Numbered from the stretch's first letter, positions 18,541 through 26,518 are shown. The stretch: DNA of 32,878 nt from Alistipes sp. (GCA_029059935.1 JAIDUZ010000068.1:37468-70345), one strand, 5' to 3'. Notes: generated by a model not told the origin, from the letters alone. Program-made: numbers and translations.

Positions 18541-18736
18541 ATTATATGATGTTTGGGTTGCGTCGATGGCAAATTTCGGCAGATTTTTCCATATCTGCCC
18601 GGGCGTTGCCTCGCAAGGCACTATGCTGTCGGCAGATAGCTCCGTTCGGCGCGGCGCGCTCAGCCGCGGCCGGTTGCTCGCAGGTCCGCGACGCGATTTT
18701 TTGATTCCGAATTCTTACTTTTTGTCCCGAATTTTA
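18541..18736. other. Intergenic region between integrase and yebC
   Basis: Contains no gene I can support. Short GC-rich inverted repeats (for example GGCGCGGCGCGC) are present, but no perfect invertible-site pair was seen. The integrase promoter must lie here; no clear TAnnTTTG box for it was found. Confidence 0.45.
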
Positions 18737-18744
18737 TAACTTTG
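18737..18744 (+). promoter_or_regulatory. -7 element of the YebC-family gene
   Basis: TAACTTTG is a perfect TAnnTTTG box 36 bp upstream of the ATG at 18781. No good TTG box lies 19-20 bp further upstream. Confidence 0.5.
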
Positions 18745-18780
18745 CGCCACGACCGGAAAAATCCAAAAAACGAAATAGCA

Positions 18781-19506
18781 ATGGGAAGAGCCTTTGAATA
18801 TCGCAAAGCGCGAAAAATGAAACGCTGGGGCCACATGGCCCGCACCTTCACCAAACTGGGCAAGGAGATCGAAATCGCTGTCAAGGCAGGCGGTCCCGAT
18901 CCGTCGGGCAACACGCGCCTGCGTATTCTGATGCAGAACGCCAAGGCCGAGAACATGCCCAAGGAGAACGTCGAGCGTGCCATCAAGCGTGCCACGGAAA
19001 AGGACGCGGCCGACTACAAGGAGGTGGTTTACGAAGGCTACGGCCCCCACGGCGTGGCGTTCCTCGTCGAGACGGCGACCGACAACACCAACCGCACGGT
19101 GGCCAACGTGCGCATGCACTTCAACAAGTGCGGCGGTACGCTGGGCAACAGCGGCTCGGTGGCTTTCATGTTCGACCACAAGTGCATCTTCAAGTTCAAG
19201 GCTGCGGCCGGCGTCGATGCCGAGGAACTGGAGCTGGAGATGATCGACCTGGGGGTCGACGAGTTCTACGCCGAGGAGGACGGCATCACGGTCTATGCTC
19301 CCTACGAGTCGTTCGGCGCCATTCAGAAGTGGCTGGACGACAAAGGATTCGAAATCGTGTCGGGTGAGTCGGCCTATCTGCCCACCGACACCAAGGAGCT
19401 GGACGCCGAGGGCCGCGAGTCGGTCGAGAAGCTCGTCGAGCGTCTGGAAGAGGACGACGACGTGACCAACGTCTACCACACGATGAAGGAGCCGGACGAG
19501 GAGTAG
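18781..19506 (+). CDS. YebC/PmpR family protein
   Basis: The 241-residue cytoplasmic protein belongs to the YebC/TACO1 family. Members are annotated as transcriptional regulators, and recent work also connects the family with translation of difficult (proline-rich) sequences. The N-terminal start MGRAFEYRKARKMKRWGHMA differs slightly from the usual MAGHSKWxxIxxRK but has the same Lys/Arg-rich layout. GPDPSGNTRLR, MPKENVERAIKRA and the GYGPHGVAFLVE segment are signature regions. The C-terminal acidic tail ends EPDEE. The ATG at 18781 is preferred over one 13 codons upstream because it gives the family start and clears the -7 element. It is monocistronic, with a hairpin shortly after the stop. 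Confidence 0.94.
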   Translation: MGRAFEYRKARKMKRWGHMARTFTKLGKEIEIAVKAGGPDPSGNTRLRILMQNAKAENMPKENVERAIKRATEKDAADYKEVVYEGYGPHGVAFLVETATDNTNRTVANVRMHFNKCGGTLGNSGSVAFMFDHKCIFKFKAAAGVDAEELELEMIDLGVDEFYAEEDGITVYAPYESFGAIQKWLDDKGFEIVSGESAYLPTDTKELDAEGRESVEKLVERLEEDDDVTNVYHTMKEPDEE

Positions 19507-19527
19507 TCCTGTCGGGCGATTCGCACA

Positions 19528-19559
19528 AGAGAGGGGCAAGCATCGGCTTGCCCCTCTCT
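19528..19559. terminator. Convergent hairpin between yebC-family and rubrerythrin-like genes
   Basis: AGAGAGGGGCAAGC (19528-19541) and its exact complement (19546-19559) form a 14-bp stem with an ATCG loop. Neither side has a strong U tract, so this is a structural barrier shared by the convergent genes rather than a textbook terminator. Confidence 0.7.
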
Positions 19560-19571
19560 GTCTGTCCGGAC

Positions 19572-20222
19572 TTATTCGAACCGTACGAACCGCTGCCCCG
19601 GAGTGAGGCAGAACGGACAGTAGGGTTCGCAGTAGCCCGAGATGAAGATGTTGCCGCAGCGCGGACAGACCAGGTAGGACCACTCTTCTTCCGTCTCGCC
19701 GCTGCCCAGACACCGGTGCATGAGCACCGTGTGGCGCATGTCGACCGACGAGGACCAGGTCAGCAGCCGCGCGGCATAGCGGTTGTTGCGGGCGATGGCG
19801 CGGTCGATTTCGCTGCACTTGCATTCGCGGGCCGTGCGGAGTTCGTAGGCGATGCTGCGTTCGAGATTGCCGTCGGTGGTGCCCTGAAAAACGATGATCC
19901 GGGTCGGCGGCAGGTAGTTGCCGCCCAGCTGGCGGATGGCTTCGCGGCAGTTCTCTTCTTGGAGGCGTTCGGAGAGCGCCATGGCCCGGAAGAGCCGGGC
20001 CACCTGGCAGCGGCTTTCCTGCTCGGCGATGCCGGCGAAACGGTCGTACTGCGCCGACTTCACGTGTTTGCGGCGGCAGCAGGCGTCGAGGTCGGCGATG
20101 GTCTCGCGCCACGGGATTTCGACCTGCTGCCGGCGGGGCCGGGTGGCCGAATAGTAAATCCAGGCCAGGATGGCCGTCGATGCAACGAAGAGCAGGAGGA
20201 TGAAAAACGGACGCAGTTTCAT
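19572..20222 (-). CDS. Membrane-anchored rubrerythrin-like protein, degenerate
   Basis: A 216-residue protein with an uncleaved-looking N-terminal membrane segment (FFILLLFVASTAILAWIYY, about 6-24). A helical domain follows whose segment YDRFAGIAEQESRCQVARLF and AMALSERLQEENC (59-92) resembles the first helix pair of rubrerythrin. The C-terminus has CPRCGN (186-191) and CEPYCPFC (198-205), a rubredoxin or zinc-ribbon site. Several diiron ligands look lost: Gln88 stands where rubrerythrin has His, and the second E-x-x-H pair aligns with RNNRYA. Rubrerythrins reduce peroxide in anaerobes; this one may have lost that activity and kept only a structural or redox role (inference). The cluster of cysteines at 48-49, 72, 92, 134 and 136 is also unusual. 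It is monocistronic. Confidence 0.6.
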   Translation of the reverse strand: MKLRPFFILLLFVASTAILAWIYYSATRPRRQQVEIPWRETIADLDACCRRKHVKSAQYDRFAGIAEQESRCQVARLFRAMALSERLQEENCREAIRQLGGNYLPPTRIIVFQGTTDGNLERSIAYELRTARECKCSEIDRAIARNNRYAARLLTWSSSVDMRHTVLMHRCLGSGETEEEWSYLVCPRCGNIFISGYCEPYCPFCLTPGQRFVRFE

Positions 20223-20419
20223 GGCGGAGCATAAATAAGGGGGAAGTAGCGCGGTGCATTTTCTGTGCCAGCCCGGGGTCGGACGGGGCCGAAAAACGCA
20301 GAAGACGGCAGGCGGTTCGGACGGCGCCGGATGCCGTCCCGTCGCATGGCATTTCCGGTGCTTTCTGCCGGTTTTCCCCGATTCTTTCCCCGGCTCTTTC
20401 TCCGGCTCGGCGCGGATGC

Positions 20420-20522
20420 TTGCTATTCGCCGGAATTTGCCGGTCTTCGGCTGCGCCCAAGATATTCCCGCCCGGCAAAACGCAAATAAATTTGCTTTTG
20501 CCCTCGCTTATTCGTATCTTCG
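20420..20522. repeat. Dispersed intergenic repeat, reverse-oriented copy
   Basis: The string GCTTTTGCCCTCGCTTATTCG followed by TATCTTCG (given in parts) is the reverse-complement form of the repeat seen at 1-130 and 23440-23580. CTTCGGCTGCGCCCAAGATAT just upstream is a decayed second part. Here the repeat supplies a complete promoter (20491-20522). Confidence 0.65.
20491..20522 (+). promoter_or_regulatory. Promoter inside the repeat, for the structured RNA unit
   Basis: TTTG (20491-20494), 20 bp, then TATCTTCG (20515-20522), one base from consensus. Transcription would start near 20529 and run right into a stretch without a normal gene. Confidence 0.6.
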
Positions 20523-20528
20523 CACTAC

Positions 20529-20901
20529 ATATTTGTTAACGTTAGCGTTACATCATTGTTCTTGCAACTGAAAACGGCAAATTTCGACCACGCAGGAACG
20601 ATAAATGTAATGCTCGCGCTTCTGCGCGGGCCTTTATTTTATCGTGTGTGGTGGGTATTGCCGTACCTCAGTTGCCGGTAAATAATCGACCGCGCATTTT
20701 TATGGCAAACATCCTCCTTTTTCCTCTTGTTCTCTTTTCGCTTTCCGAAGCCCGGCATCTCTGTTGCCGGTCGTTCGGCAATCGGCATCATGAAGTGAAA
20801 TAACGCAGCCCATGGCCCGGAGTGGCATGGGCTACGGCTCCTGCCAGTGTGGCCGGCAGCACGCCGCGAACCGTGTGCGGTGGCTGCCGGGCTGTTTTTT
20901 T
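20529..20901 (+). ncRNA. Predicted structured RNA transcription unit (about 373 nt)
   Basis: Between a promoter (20491-20522) and a strong terminator (20853-20901) the plus strand shows a series of stems. They are TAACG/CGTTA (20537-20550); GTTCTTGC/GCAGGAAC with one G-U (20558-20599); CGATAAA/TTTATCG (20599-20644) around GCTCGCGC/GCGCGGGC (20612-20631); TTGCCG/CGGCAA (20764-20781); and AGCCCATG/CATGGGCT (20807-20833). TTGCCG occurs four times. A 33-codon frame (20702-20803, MANILLFPLVLFSLSEARH...) begins like a signal peptide, but its coding status is doubtful. No known RNA family was recognised: tmRNA, RNase P RNA and SRP RNA signatures are absent. It could be a regulatory RNA, possibly with a small peptide. 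Confidence 0.5.
20853..20901 (+). terminator. Intrinsic terminator of the structured RNA unit
   Basis: CCGGCAGC (20853-20860) and GCTGCCGG (20883-20890) enclose a second stem (CGCCGC with GCGGTG), and seven T follow (20895-20901). Confidence 0.85.
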
Positions 20902-20925
20902 ATAAAGGTAATGTACCCCGGCAAT

Positions 20926-20962
20926 AAAAATGCGGTCCCGGCACGAAAGCCGGGACCGCATT
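20926..20962 (-). terminator. Intrinsic terminator of gpsA-pgi
   Basis: A perfect 14-bp stem, AATGCGGTCCCGGC (20929-20942) and its complement (20949-20962). On the minus strand a run of U follows (20926-20930). It lies 22 bp after the pgi stop codon. Confidence 0.9.
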
Positions 20963-20984
20963 GCGTTGGCGTGGCGCACGGCGT

Positions 20985-22316
20985 TTACAGCCGCGCCTTG
21001 ATGGCCTTGGACGCCTCTTCGTAGCCGGGTTTGTCCAGCAGGGCGAACATGTTCTTCTTGTAGGCTTCGACACCGGGCTGGTCGAACGGATTGACTCCGA
21101 GCAGATAGCCGCTGATGCCGCATGCCTTTTCGAAGAAGTAGAGCAGGCCGCCCACCGTATGGGCGTCGATGCGCGGGATGCCGATGCGGATGTTGGGCAC
21201 GCCGCCGTCGACATGGGCCAGCTGCACGCCCAGTTCGGCCATGCGGTTGACCTCCGAGATGCGTTTGCCGGCCAGGAAGTTGAGACCGTCGAGGTTCTCC
21301 TTGTCGGCCTCGATCGTCACCTTGCCGGCGGGCTCCTCCACCGAGATGATCGTCTCGAAGAGCGTGCGTTCGCCCTCCTGGATGTACTGGCCCATCGAGT
21401 GGAGGTCGGCCGTGAGGGTCACGCTGGCCGGGAAGATGCCCTTGCCCTGCTTGCCCTCGCTCTCGCCGTAGAGCTGCTTCCACCATTCGTTGACATATTG
21501 CAGCTGCGGTTCGTAGGAGCCCAGGATTTCGATCTTCTTACCGCCGGCATAGAGCGCGTTGCGCACGGCGGCGTAGATGGCCGAGGGGTTCTCGTCGAAC
21601 GGCACCTTTTCGTCGGTCGCCTGCTCCATCTCCTGCGCTCCGCGCACCAGGGCCCGGATGTCGACGCCGGCGGCGGCCAGCGGCAGCAGACCTACGGGCG
21701 TCAGCACCGAGAAACGGCCGCCGACATCGTCGGGAATGACGAACGTGGGATAGCCTTCGTTCGTGGCCAGCGTCTTCAGCGCTCCGCGGGCCTTGTCGGT
21801 CACGGCCACGATGCGCTCGGCGGCTTCGGCCTTGCCGTAGCGCTTTTCGATGGCGGCCTTGATGAGGCGGAATGCGATGGCGGGTTCGGTCGTGGTGCCC
21901 GACTTGGAGATGACGATGGCGGCGACGGAGTGCTCTTCCGAAGCTTCCATCAGGGCATGGATGTAGTCTTCCGAGATGTTCTGTCCGGCGAAGACCACCG
22001 TGGGGTTCTTCTGCTCTTTGCGCAGCAGCTTGAACGGGTCGCTCATTGCTTCGAGCACCGCCTTGGCACCCAGGTAGGAGCCGCCGATGCCGATGCAGAC
22101 GATCAGATCGGCCTTGGCACGGAGCTTGGCCGCCGCGGCTTCGATGGCCGCGAGGTCGGCGTCGGAAATCGACGACGGGAGGTGTACCCACCCCAGGAAG
22201 TCGTTGCCGGCGCCCTTGCCCGAGTGGAGCAGTGCGTTGGCGGCCTGGGCCTTGGCCTTCATGTCGGCCGAGAGCTCGATGCCGGATTTGCGGATGTCGA
22301 GAGTCAGAGTTTTCAT
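20985..22316 (-). CDS. pgi: Glucose-6-phosphate isomerase
   Basis: The 443-residue enzyme interconverts glucose 6-phosphate and fructose 6-phosphate in the cytoplasm. [13 protein letters not shown] near residue 75, [15 protein letters not shown] near residue 135 and the [16 protein letters not shown] segment are the conserved sugar-phosphate binding signatures. The length is of the shorter bacterial type found in Firmicutes and Bacteroidetes. It begins six bases after the gpsA stop codon, so the pair is an operon. A strong terminator follows. Confidence 0.96.
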   Translation of the reverse strand: MKTLTLDIRKSGIELSADMKAKAQAANALLHSGKGAGNDFLGWVHLPSSISDADLAAIEAAAAKLRAKADLIVCIGIGGSYLGAKAVLEAMSDPFKLLRKEQKNPTVVFAGQNISEDYIHALMEASEEHSVAAIVISKSGTTTEPAIAFRLIKAAIEKRYGKAEAAERIVAVTDKARGALKTLATNEGYPTFVIPDDVGGRFSVLTPVGLLPLAAAGVDIRALVRGAQEMEQATDEKVPFDENPSAIYAAVRNALYAGGKKIEILGSYEPQLQYVNEWWKQLYGESEGKQGKGIFPASVTLTADLHSMGQYIQEGERTLFETIISVEEPAGKVTIEADKENLDGLNFLAGKRISEVNRMAELGVQLAHVDGGVPNIRIGIPRIDAHTVGGLLYFFEKACGISGYLLGVNPFDQPGVEAYKKNMFALLDKPGYEEASKAIKARL

Positions 22317-22322
22317 ATCGTG

Positions 22323-23333
22323 TCAGATTAGTTTGGTTATCAGTTCTTTCATGCTGCGCCGCGGCGATGCCTTTTCGTAGAGGATTTTGTAGACCGTTTC
22401 GGCGATGGGCATGTCGACGCGGTGGCGCGTGTTGATGTGGCGGATGCAGTCGGCGGCGAAGTAGCCCTCGGCCACCATCGTCATCTCGTTCAGCGCGCTG
22501 TGCACGGTGCATCCGTGGCCGATGAGCAACCCGAGCCGGCGGTTGCGGCTGTGGACCGAATAGCAGGTCACCAGCAGGTCGCCCACGTAGGCCGAGACGA
22601 GCGTCTCGCGCGGTTCGGGATAGCTTTCGTCCAGGAAACGCTTCATTTCGCCGGCGCCGTTGGCTATCAGCACGGCCAGGAAGTTGTCGCCGTAGCCCAG
22701 TCCCACGGCGATGCCGACGGCCAGGGCGTAGATATTCTTGAGGATGGCGGCATATTCGATGCCGTAGAGGTCGGTGGAGTAGCTCAGCTTGATGTAGGGC
22801 GCTGCGAATTTCCGGCCGATGAGCTGCGCGTTCTCGGGGTCGGTGCAGACCACCGTCAGGTAGGTGAGCTTGCCGCGCGACACCTCCTCGGCGTGCGACG
22901 GGCCGGTGACCAGTCCCAGCTGTTTGTAGGAGACGCCGTAGCGGTCGTGGATGTATTCGACGACGGTCTTGTAGCAGTCGCCGGGGATGATGCCCTTGAT
23001 GGCCGAGACGATGAATTTGTCGGCGAGCGATTCGGTGAGCGGTTCGAGGAACTCCTTGAGATAGGCCGACGGGGCGGCCAGGATGATGATGTCGGCGTCG
23101 CGCACCACTCCGTCGAGGTCGTCCGAGGGGGCTATGCGCTCCATGTCGAACTCCATGTCGCTCAGGTATCGCGGATTGCGCCCTTCGGAGCGCAGCCCCT
23201 CCAGGACTTCGGGATTGCGGACGTACCAGCCCACGCGCGCTTCGTTGGCGGCGAGCAGGCCCACGATGGCCGTGGCCCAGCTGCCGTAGCCGATGACGGC
23301 GCACCGGGCGTCCTTTCCGATTTTGTATTCCAT
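22323..23333 (-). CDS. gpsA: Glycerol-3-phosphate dehydrogenase [NAD(P)+]
   Basis: The 336-residue enzyme reduces dihydroxyacetone phosphate to sn-glycerol 3-phosphate for phospholipid synthesis. CAVIGYGSWATAIVGLL near residues 11-27 is the Rossmann dinucleotide site, with Tyr and Ala at positions that are Ala and Gly in many homologues, as is usual in Bacteroidales. VSAIKGI near residue 110 and LVTGPSHAEEV are substrate and catalytic segments, and KNIYALAVGIAVGLGYGDN contains the catalytic Lys. The ATG at 23333 starts MEYKIGKDARCAVIG, which fits; the frame is open far upstream but crosses repeats. In Bacteroides the order lysS-gpsA-pgi is common; lysS is not seen here. Confidence 0.94.
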   Translation of the reverse strand: MEYKIGKDARCAVIGYGSWATAIVGLLAANEARVGWYVRNPEVLEGLRSEGRNPRYLSDMEFDMERIAPSDDLDGVVRDADIIILAAPSAYLKEFLEPLTESLADKFIVSAIKGIIPGDCYKTVVEYIHDRYGVSYKQLGLVTGPSHAEEVSRGKLTYLTVVCTDPENAQLIGRKFAAPYIKLSYSTDLYGIEYAAILKNIYALAVGIAVGLGYGDNFLAVLIANGAGEMKRFLDESYPEPRETLVSAYVGDLLVTCYSVHSRNRRLGLLIGHGCTVHSALNEMTMVAEGYFAADCIRHINTRHRVDMPIAETVYKILYEKASPRRSMKELITKLI

Positions 23334-23353
23334 GCGGTGAAGGTTTGTGAAGA

Positions 23354-23361
23354 CAAAGATA
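23354..23361 (-). promoter_or_regulatory. -7 element of gpsA-pgi
   Basis: On the minus strand, TATCTTTG (23354-23361) lies 20 bp upstream of the gpsA start. No TTG box at the right distance is evident. A very short leader would result. Confidence 0.6.
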
Positions 23362-23439
23362 CGAAAATAAGGTAAAAGTTGAAAGGTGAAAAGTGAAAGG
23401 TTGCGTTTCAATCCTTCATCATGAGATGAAACTATGCAA

Positions 23440-23580
23440 AACGAGACGGAGTATTTTCGGCGCCAGCCAAAGTACGAATAAGCCGAGGGCAAAAACGAGT
23501 TTGCTTGTGTTTTACCGAGGCGCAGTATCTTCGACGCAGCCAAAGTCGAATAAGCGAGGGCAATGCCGAATTTGTCCGGG
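23440..23580. repeat. Dispersed intergenic repeat, two units
   Basis: Two units 74 bp apart: AGTATTTTCGGCGCCAGCC then AAAGTACGAATAAGCCGAG (first), and AGTATCTTCGACGCAGCC then AAAGTCGAATAAGCGAG (second). GCAAAAACGAGTTTGCTTG lies between them. They match the two units at 1-130. The spacing and sequence are too irregular for a CRISPR array, and each unit has a TATCTTCG-like box. Confidence 0.75.
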
Positions 23581-23597
23581 CATCGCCGATGCAGAGT

Positions 23598-23605
23598 CAA
23601 AGATA
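23598..23605 (-). promoter_or_regulatory. Possible second promoter element toward gpsA
   Basis: TATCTTTG on the minus strand, about 260 bp upstream of gpsA, next to the repeat units. No clear TTG box. It would give a long leader crossing the repeats. Confidence 0.35.
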
Positions 23606-23798
23606 GCAAATTTTTCGGAACGGCGTACTTTCGTTCCGCTCTTTTTGGGGTTCTTCCGGCTCCGGAGGGGCCGTGTGCAAAGTGCGGGCCGGATCCTGTG
23701 TGCGGGCGGGGATGCGGAAAAGCGGGAGCCGGAGCGGAAAGCGGCGATTGTTGAAAAAAAATCTCAAAAAAAATAGAAAATATTCGGCGGCTTTTTTC

Positions 23799-23806
23799 TA
23801 CCTTTG
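23799..23806 (+). promoter_or_regulatory. -7 element of the mre operon
   Basis: TACCTTTG fits TAnnTTTG exactly and lies about 100 bp upstream of mreB. The upstream sequence is A-rich, without a good TTG box at 19-20 bp. Confidence 0.55.
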
Positions 23807-23909
23807 TGCGGTACGTGCGCACCCGCGGGCGGAATGCCCCGGGCGACAGAGTTCGGGCGTGCGGACGAGCGGCGTCAGCCGATTACGAAAACCGATACGA
23901 AAACACCCC

Positions 23910-24929
23910 ATGGGACTTTTTTCACTGACACAGGAGTTGGCCATCGACCTGGGCACAGCCAATACGCTCATCCTCTACAACGAGAAGGTGGTGGTTGACG
24001 AACCCTCGATCGTGGCGCTCGACGTGCATACGGGCAAACTGGTGGCCATCGGCAGCCAGGCGCGCAACATGCACGAGAAGACCAATCCCAATATCAAGAC
24101 GATCCGTCCGCTGAAAGACGGCGTGATTGCCGACTTCAATGCTACGGAGCTGATGCTGCGCGGCATGCTCAAGAAGGTCAAGACTTCGGGCAGTCTCTTC
24201 GCGCCGTCGCTGCGCATGGTAATCTGCATTCCGTCGGGTTCGACCAACGTCGAGATCCGTGCCGTGCGCGACTCGGCCGAGCACGCCGGCGGCCGCGAGG
24301 TCTACATGATTTACGAGCCTATGGCTGCGGCGCTCGGCGCCGGTCTCGACGTGGAGGCCCCCGAGGGCAACATGGTCATCGACATCGGCGGCGGCACTTC
24401 GGAGATCGCCTGCATCTCGCTGGGCGGCATCGTCTGCTCGGAATCGGTCAACGTGGCGGGCGACGTCTTCACCAACGACATCCAGAGCTACGTGCGCCAG
24501 CAGCACAACATCCGCATCGGCGAACGTACGGCCGAAGCTATCAAGTGTTCGGTCGGCGCCGCCGTCTCCGACCTCGACGATGAACCGGAGGATTTCGTGG
24601 TCACGGGCCCCAACATGCTGACGGCCCTGCCGCAGACCGTGGCGCTGTCGTACAGCGAAATCGCCTATGCGTTGGAGAAGTCGCTCACCAAAATCGACGC
24701 GGCACTGATGAAGGTGCTCGAATCGATGCCCCCCGAGCTCTATGCCGACATCGTGAAGAACGGCATCTACCTGGCCGGCGGCGGCGCCCTCATCAAGGGC
24801 CTCGACCGGCGTCTGACCGAGAAGACCGGTCTGCCGTTCCACATCGCCGAGGACCCCTTGCGGGCCATCGCCCGCGGTACGGGCATCGCGTTGAAGAACA
24901 TCAACCGTTTCTCGTTCCTGATGAAATAG
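23910..24929 (+). CDS. mreB: Rod-shape-determining actin homologue MreB
   Basis: The 339-residue bacterial actin polymerises at the inner membrane and guides lateral cell-wall synthesis. The N-terminus MGLFSLTQELAIDLGTANT contains the amphipathic start and the phosphate-1 loop (DLGTANT, 13-19). MVIDIGGGTSEIA is phosphate loop 2, and GIYLAGGGALIKGLDRRL is the adenosine loop. YEPMAAALGAGL is a conserved connecting segment. Length is normal. The ATG at 23910 matches family starts, although the frame is open upstream. It is the first gene of a six-gene unit with mreC, mreD, mrdA, rodA and a P-type ATPase. Confidence 0.97.
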   Translation: MGLFSLTQELAIDLGTANTLILYNEKVVVDEPSIVALDVHTGKLVAIGSQARNMHEKTNPNIKTIRPLKDGVIADFNATELMLRGMLKKVKTSGSLFAPSLRMVICIPSGSTNVEIRAVRDSAEHAGGREVYMIYEPMAAALGAGLDVEAPEGNMVIDIGGGTSEIACISLGGIVCSESVNVAGDVFTNDIQSYVRQQHNIRIGERTAEAIKCSVGAAVSDLDDEPEDFVVTGPNMLTALPQTVALSYSEIAYALEKSLTKIDAALMKVLESMPPELYADIVKNGIYLAGGGALIKGLDRRLTEKTGLPFHIAEDPLRAIARGTGIALKNINRFSFLMK

Positions 24930-25142
24930 TTCTCTCCGGTTCCGTTCCGGCGGATGGCGACGTCCGGCTTGTCGGGGCCGAAAAGGCCCGGAGCCGGGGC
25001 GGCAGGAACCGGAAGGCCGGAAAAAGGCCGAGGAGGGAGAAAACAACGAAGATTTAATTGACAGACAGTCGTTTGCGGATTGCGGGCCTATTGCCCGCAA
25101 TCTTGAATTAGGCAACCCCGCAATCCCCAATTTCTCGAAACC
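24930..25142 (+). promoter_or_regulatory. Structured mreB-mreC intergenic spacer
   Basis: A 213-bp gap in an otherwise tightly packed operon. It contains GGGCC-GAAAA-GGCCC, GGCCGG-AAAAA-GGCC and a 10-bp stem GATTGCGGGC/GCCCGCAATC (25078-25102), which lacks a U tract. No promoter box of the TAnnTTTG type was seen. It may be an RNA-processing or attenuation site setting MreB above the other proteins (inference). Confidence 0.45.
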
Positions 25143-25997
25143 GTGCGCAAACTCATCGAGTTCATCCGCAGCGTCTATGTCGTGGCGTTGTTCGTGGCGC
25201 TGGAGGCGGTGGCCATCGGCTACTATGCGCGTTCGACCTGCTATACCCAGGCGCGCCTGCTGGCCCGGTCGAACGCCGCGGCGGGGACCGTCCATGGTTT
25301 TTCCGCAGGCATACGCCGCTACTTCAGCCTGGGGGCGGAGAACAAGGCGCTGCTCGAACGGGTCGCCCAGCTCGAAGAACGGCTGGCCCAGTACGACGAG
25401 GCGGCCAACATCGACCGCCTGCGCAAATACATGACCGACATCGGCGGGTCGAAATACCGGGTCATGACCGCCACGGTGATTTCCAACTCCATCAACCGTA
25501 CGCAGAACTTCATCACGCTCAACCGCGGCTACGGCGACGGCGTGGTGCCCGATATGGCCGTACTGTCGCCCAGCGGCGCAATGGTGGGCTATGTCGTCGA
25601 CTGCACCGACCGTTATGCGGTGGTGATGCCCGTGTTGAACACGTCGTTCCGTGCGAGCGGCAAACTGGGCGGCGCCGACTATTTCGGGTCGGTCTACTGG
25701 GACGGCGCCGATCCCCATACGGTGCTCTTCGGCGAGTTGTCGAAGTATGCCGAGCCCCGGCCGGGCCAGGAGGTCGTGACCACGGGTTTCTCGCAGTTCT
25801 TTCCCGAGAACGTGCTGATAGGCCGGGTCGAACGCGTGTCGATGAACGAGACGCGCACGGCCTATACGGTCCGCGTGCGCCTGGCCGCCGAACTTTCGAA
25901 GCTGACCGACGTCATCCTGGTGGAGAACCGCGATGCCAACGAAATCATCGGGTTGGAGAAGAGCGAGGGCGTCGAAGAATACTTACGTAACGAATAA
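25143..25997 (+). CDS. mreC: Cell-shape protein MreC
   Basis: The 284-residue periplasmic protein links MreB and MreD to the peptidoglycan synthases. There is an N-terminal membrane segment (VYVVALFVALEAVAIGYY). A coiled-coil region (ENKALLERVAQLEERLAQYDE, around residues 68-88, quoted only in part as ENKALLERVAQLEERL) follows. Two beta domains come next, with NRGYGDGVVPDMAVLSP and FPENVLIGRVERV typical of MreC. It starts with GTG at 25143; no ATG in frame fits better. The stop is two bases before mreD. Confidence 0.93.
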   Translation: MRKLIEFIRSVYVVALFVALEAVAIGYYARSTCYTQARLLARSNAAAGTVHGFSAGIRRYFSLGAENKALLERVAQLEERLAQYDEAANIDRLRKYMTDIGGSKYRVMTATVISNSINRTQNFITLNRGYGDGVVPDMAVLSPSGAMVGYVVDCTDRYAVVMPVLNTSFRASGKLGGADYFGSVYWDGADPHTVLFGELSKYAEPRPGQEVVTTGFSQFFPENVLIGRVERVSMNETRTAYTVRVRLAAELSKLTDVILVENRDANEIIGLEKSEGVEEYLRNE

Positions 25998-25999
25998 CG

Positions 26000-26518
26000 A
26001 TGTTCCGCATAGTCACATACTCGCTGCTTTTCGCGGTCACCGTGTTGTTGCAGGTCTTCCTGTTCGACAACCTCTCGGTGAGCATCTACCTCAATCCGCT
26101 GATCTACGTGGCATTCATCGTCCTGCTGCCCGTCGACACGCTCCCCGTGTGGCTGTTGTTCGCCGGAGTGGCCATGGGCGCCACGATGGACTTTCTGATG
26201 GGCACGGCCGGCATCAACACCATGGCCACGCTTCTGATTGCTTTCATCCGCCCTTTCCTGCTCTCGAATCTTTACGGCCGCGATGACCTGCGCGACGGCG
26301 GCGTCCCTTCGCCCGAGCGGCTCGGACACCATGTCTTCCTCAATTATCTGGTGGTGCTGGTCGTCGTGCATCATGCCGTCTTCTTCTCGCTGGAAGCCCT
26401 GTCGTGGAGCCACGTCCTGCGCACCATGGTGCGGACCATCGCCAGCGGCTCCGTCACGGTGGCCGTCGTGTGGCTGCTGACGCGTATCTTCACCGCCAAA
26501 TTCGTTGCGCGTCTATGA
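26000..26518 (+). CDS. mreD: Cell-shape protein MreD
   Basis: A 172-residue integral membrane protein with about five hydrophobic helices (for example YSLLFAVTVLLQVFLFDNL and LVVLVVVHHAVFFSLEAL) and short loops; YLNPLIYVAFIVLLP is the typical MreD N-terminal region. It works with MreC in the elongasome. It starts two bases after mreC and its stop overlaps the mrdA start (ATGA at 26515-26518), so translation is probably coupled. Confidence 0.9.
   Translation: MFRIVTYSLLFAVTVLLQVFLFDNLSVSIYLNPLIYVAFIVLLPVDTLPVWLLFAGVAMGATMDFLMGTAGINTMATLLIAFIRPFLLSNLYGRDDLRDGGVPSPERLGHHVFLNYLVVLVVVHHAVFFSLEALSWSHVLRTMVRTIASGSVTVAVVWLLTRIFTAKFVARL

Noticed and set aside
17196..20222. A duplicated tRNA 3' end that would mark an integrated island.
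   Set aside because: No second copy of the T-arm/acceptor sequence was seen within this window; the other end could lie outside it.
23440..23580. Repeats that could be read as a CRISPR array.
   Set aside because: Only two imperfect units about 74 bp apart, with related copies elsewhere and no conserved spacers or cas genes.
23804..23998. A 64-codon plus-strand frame overlapping the mreB start.
   Set aside because: It runs through the mreB leader into the mreB coding sequence in another frame and lacks any recognisable motif.
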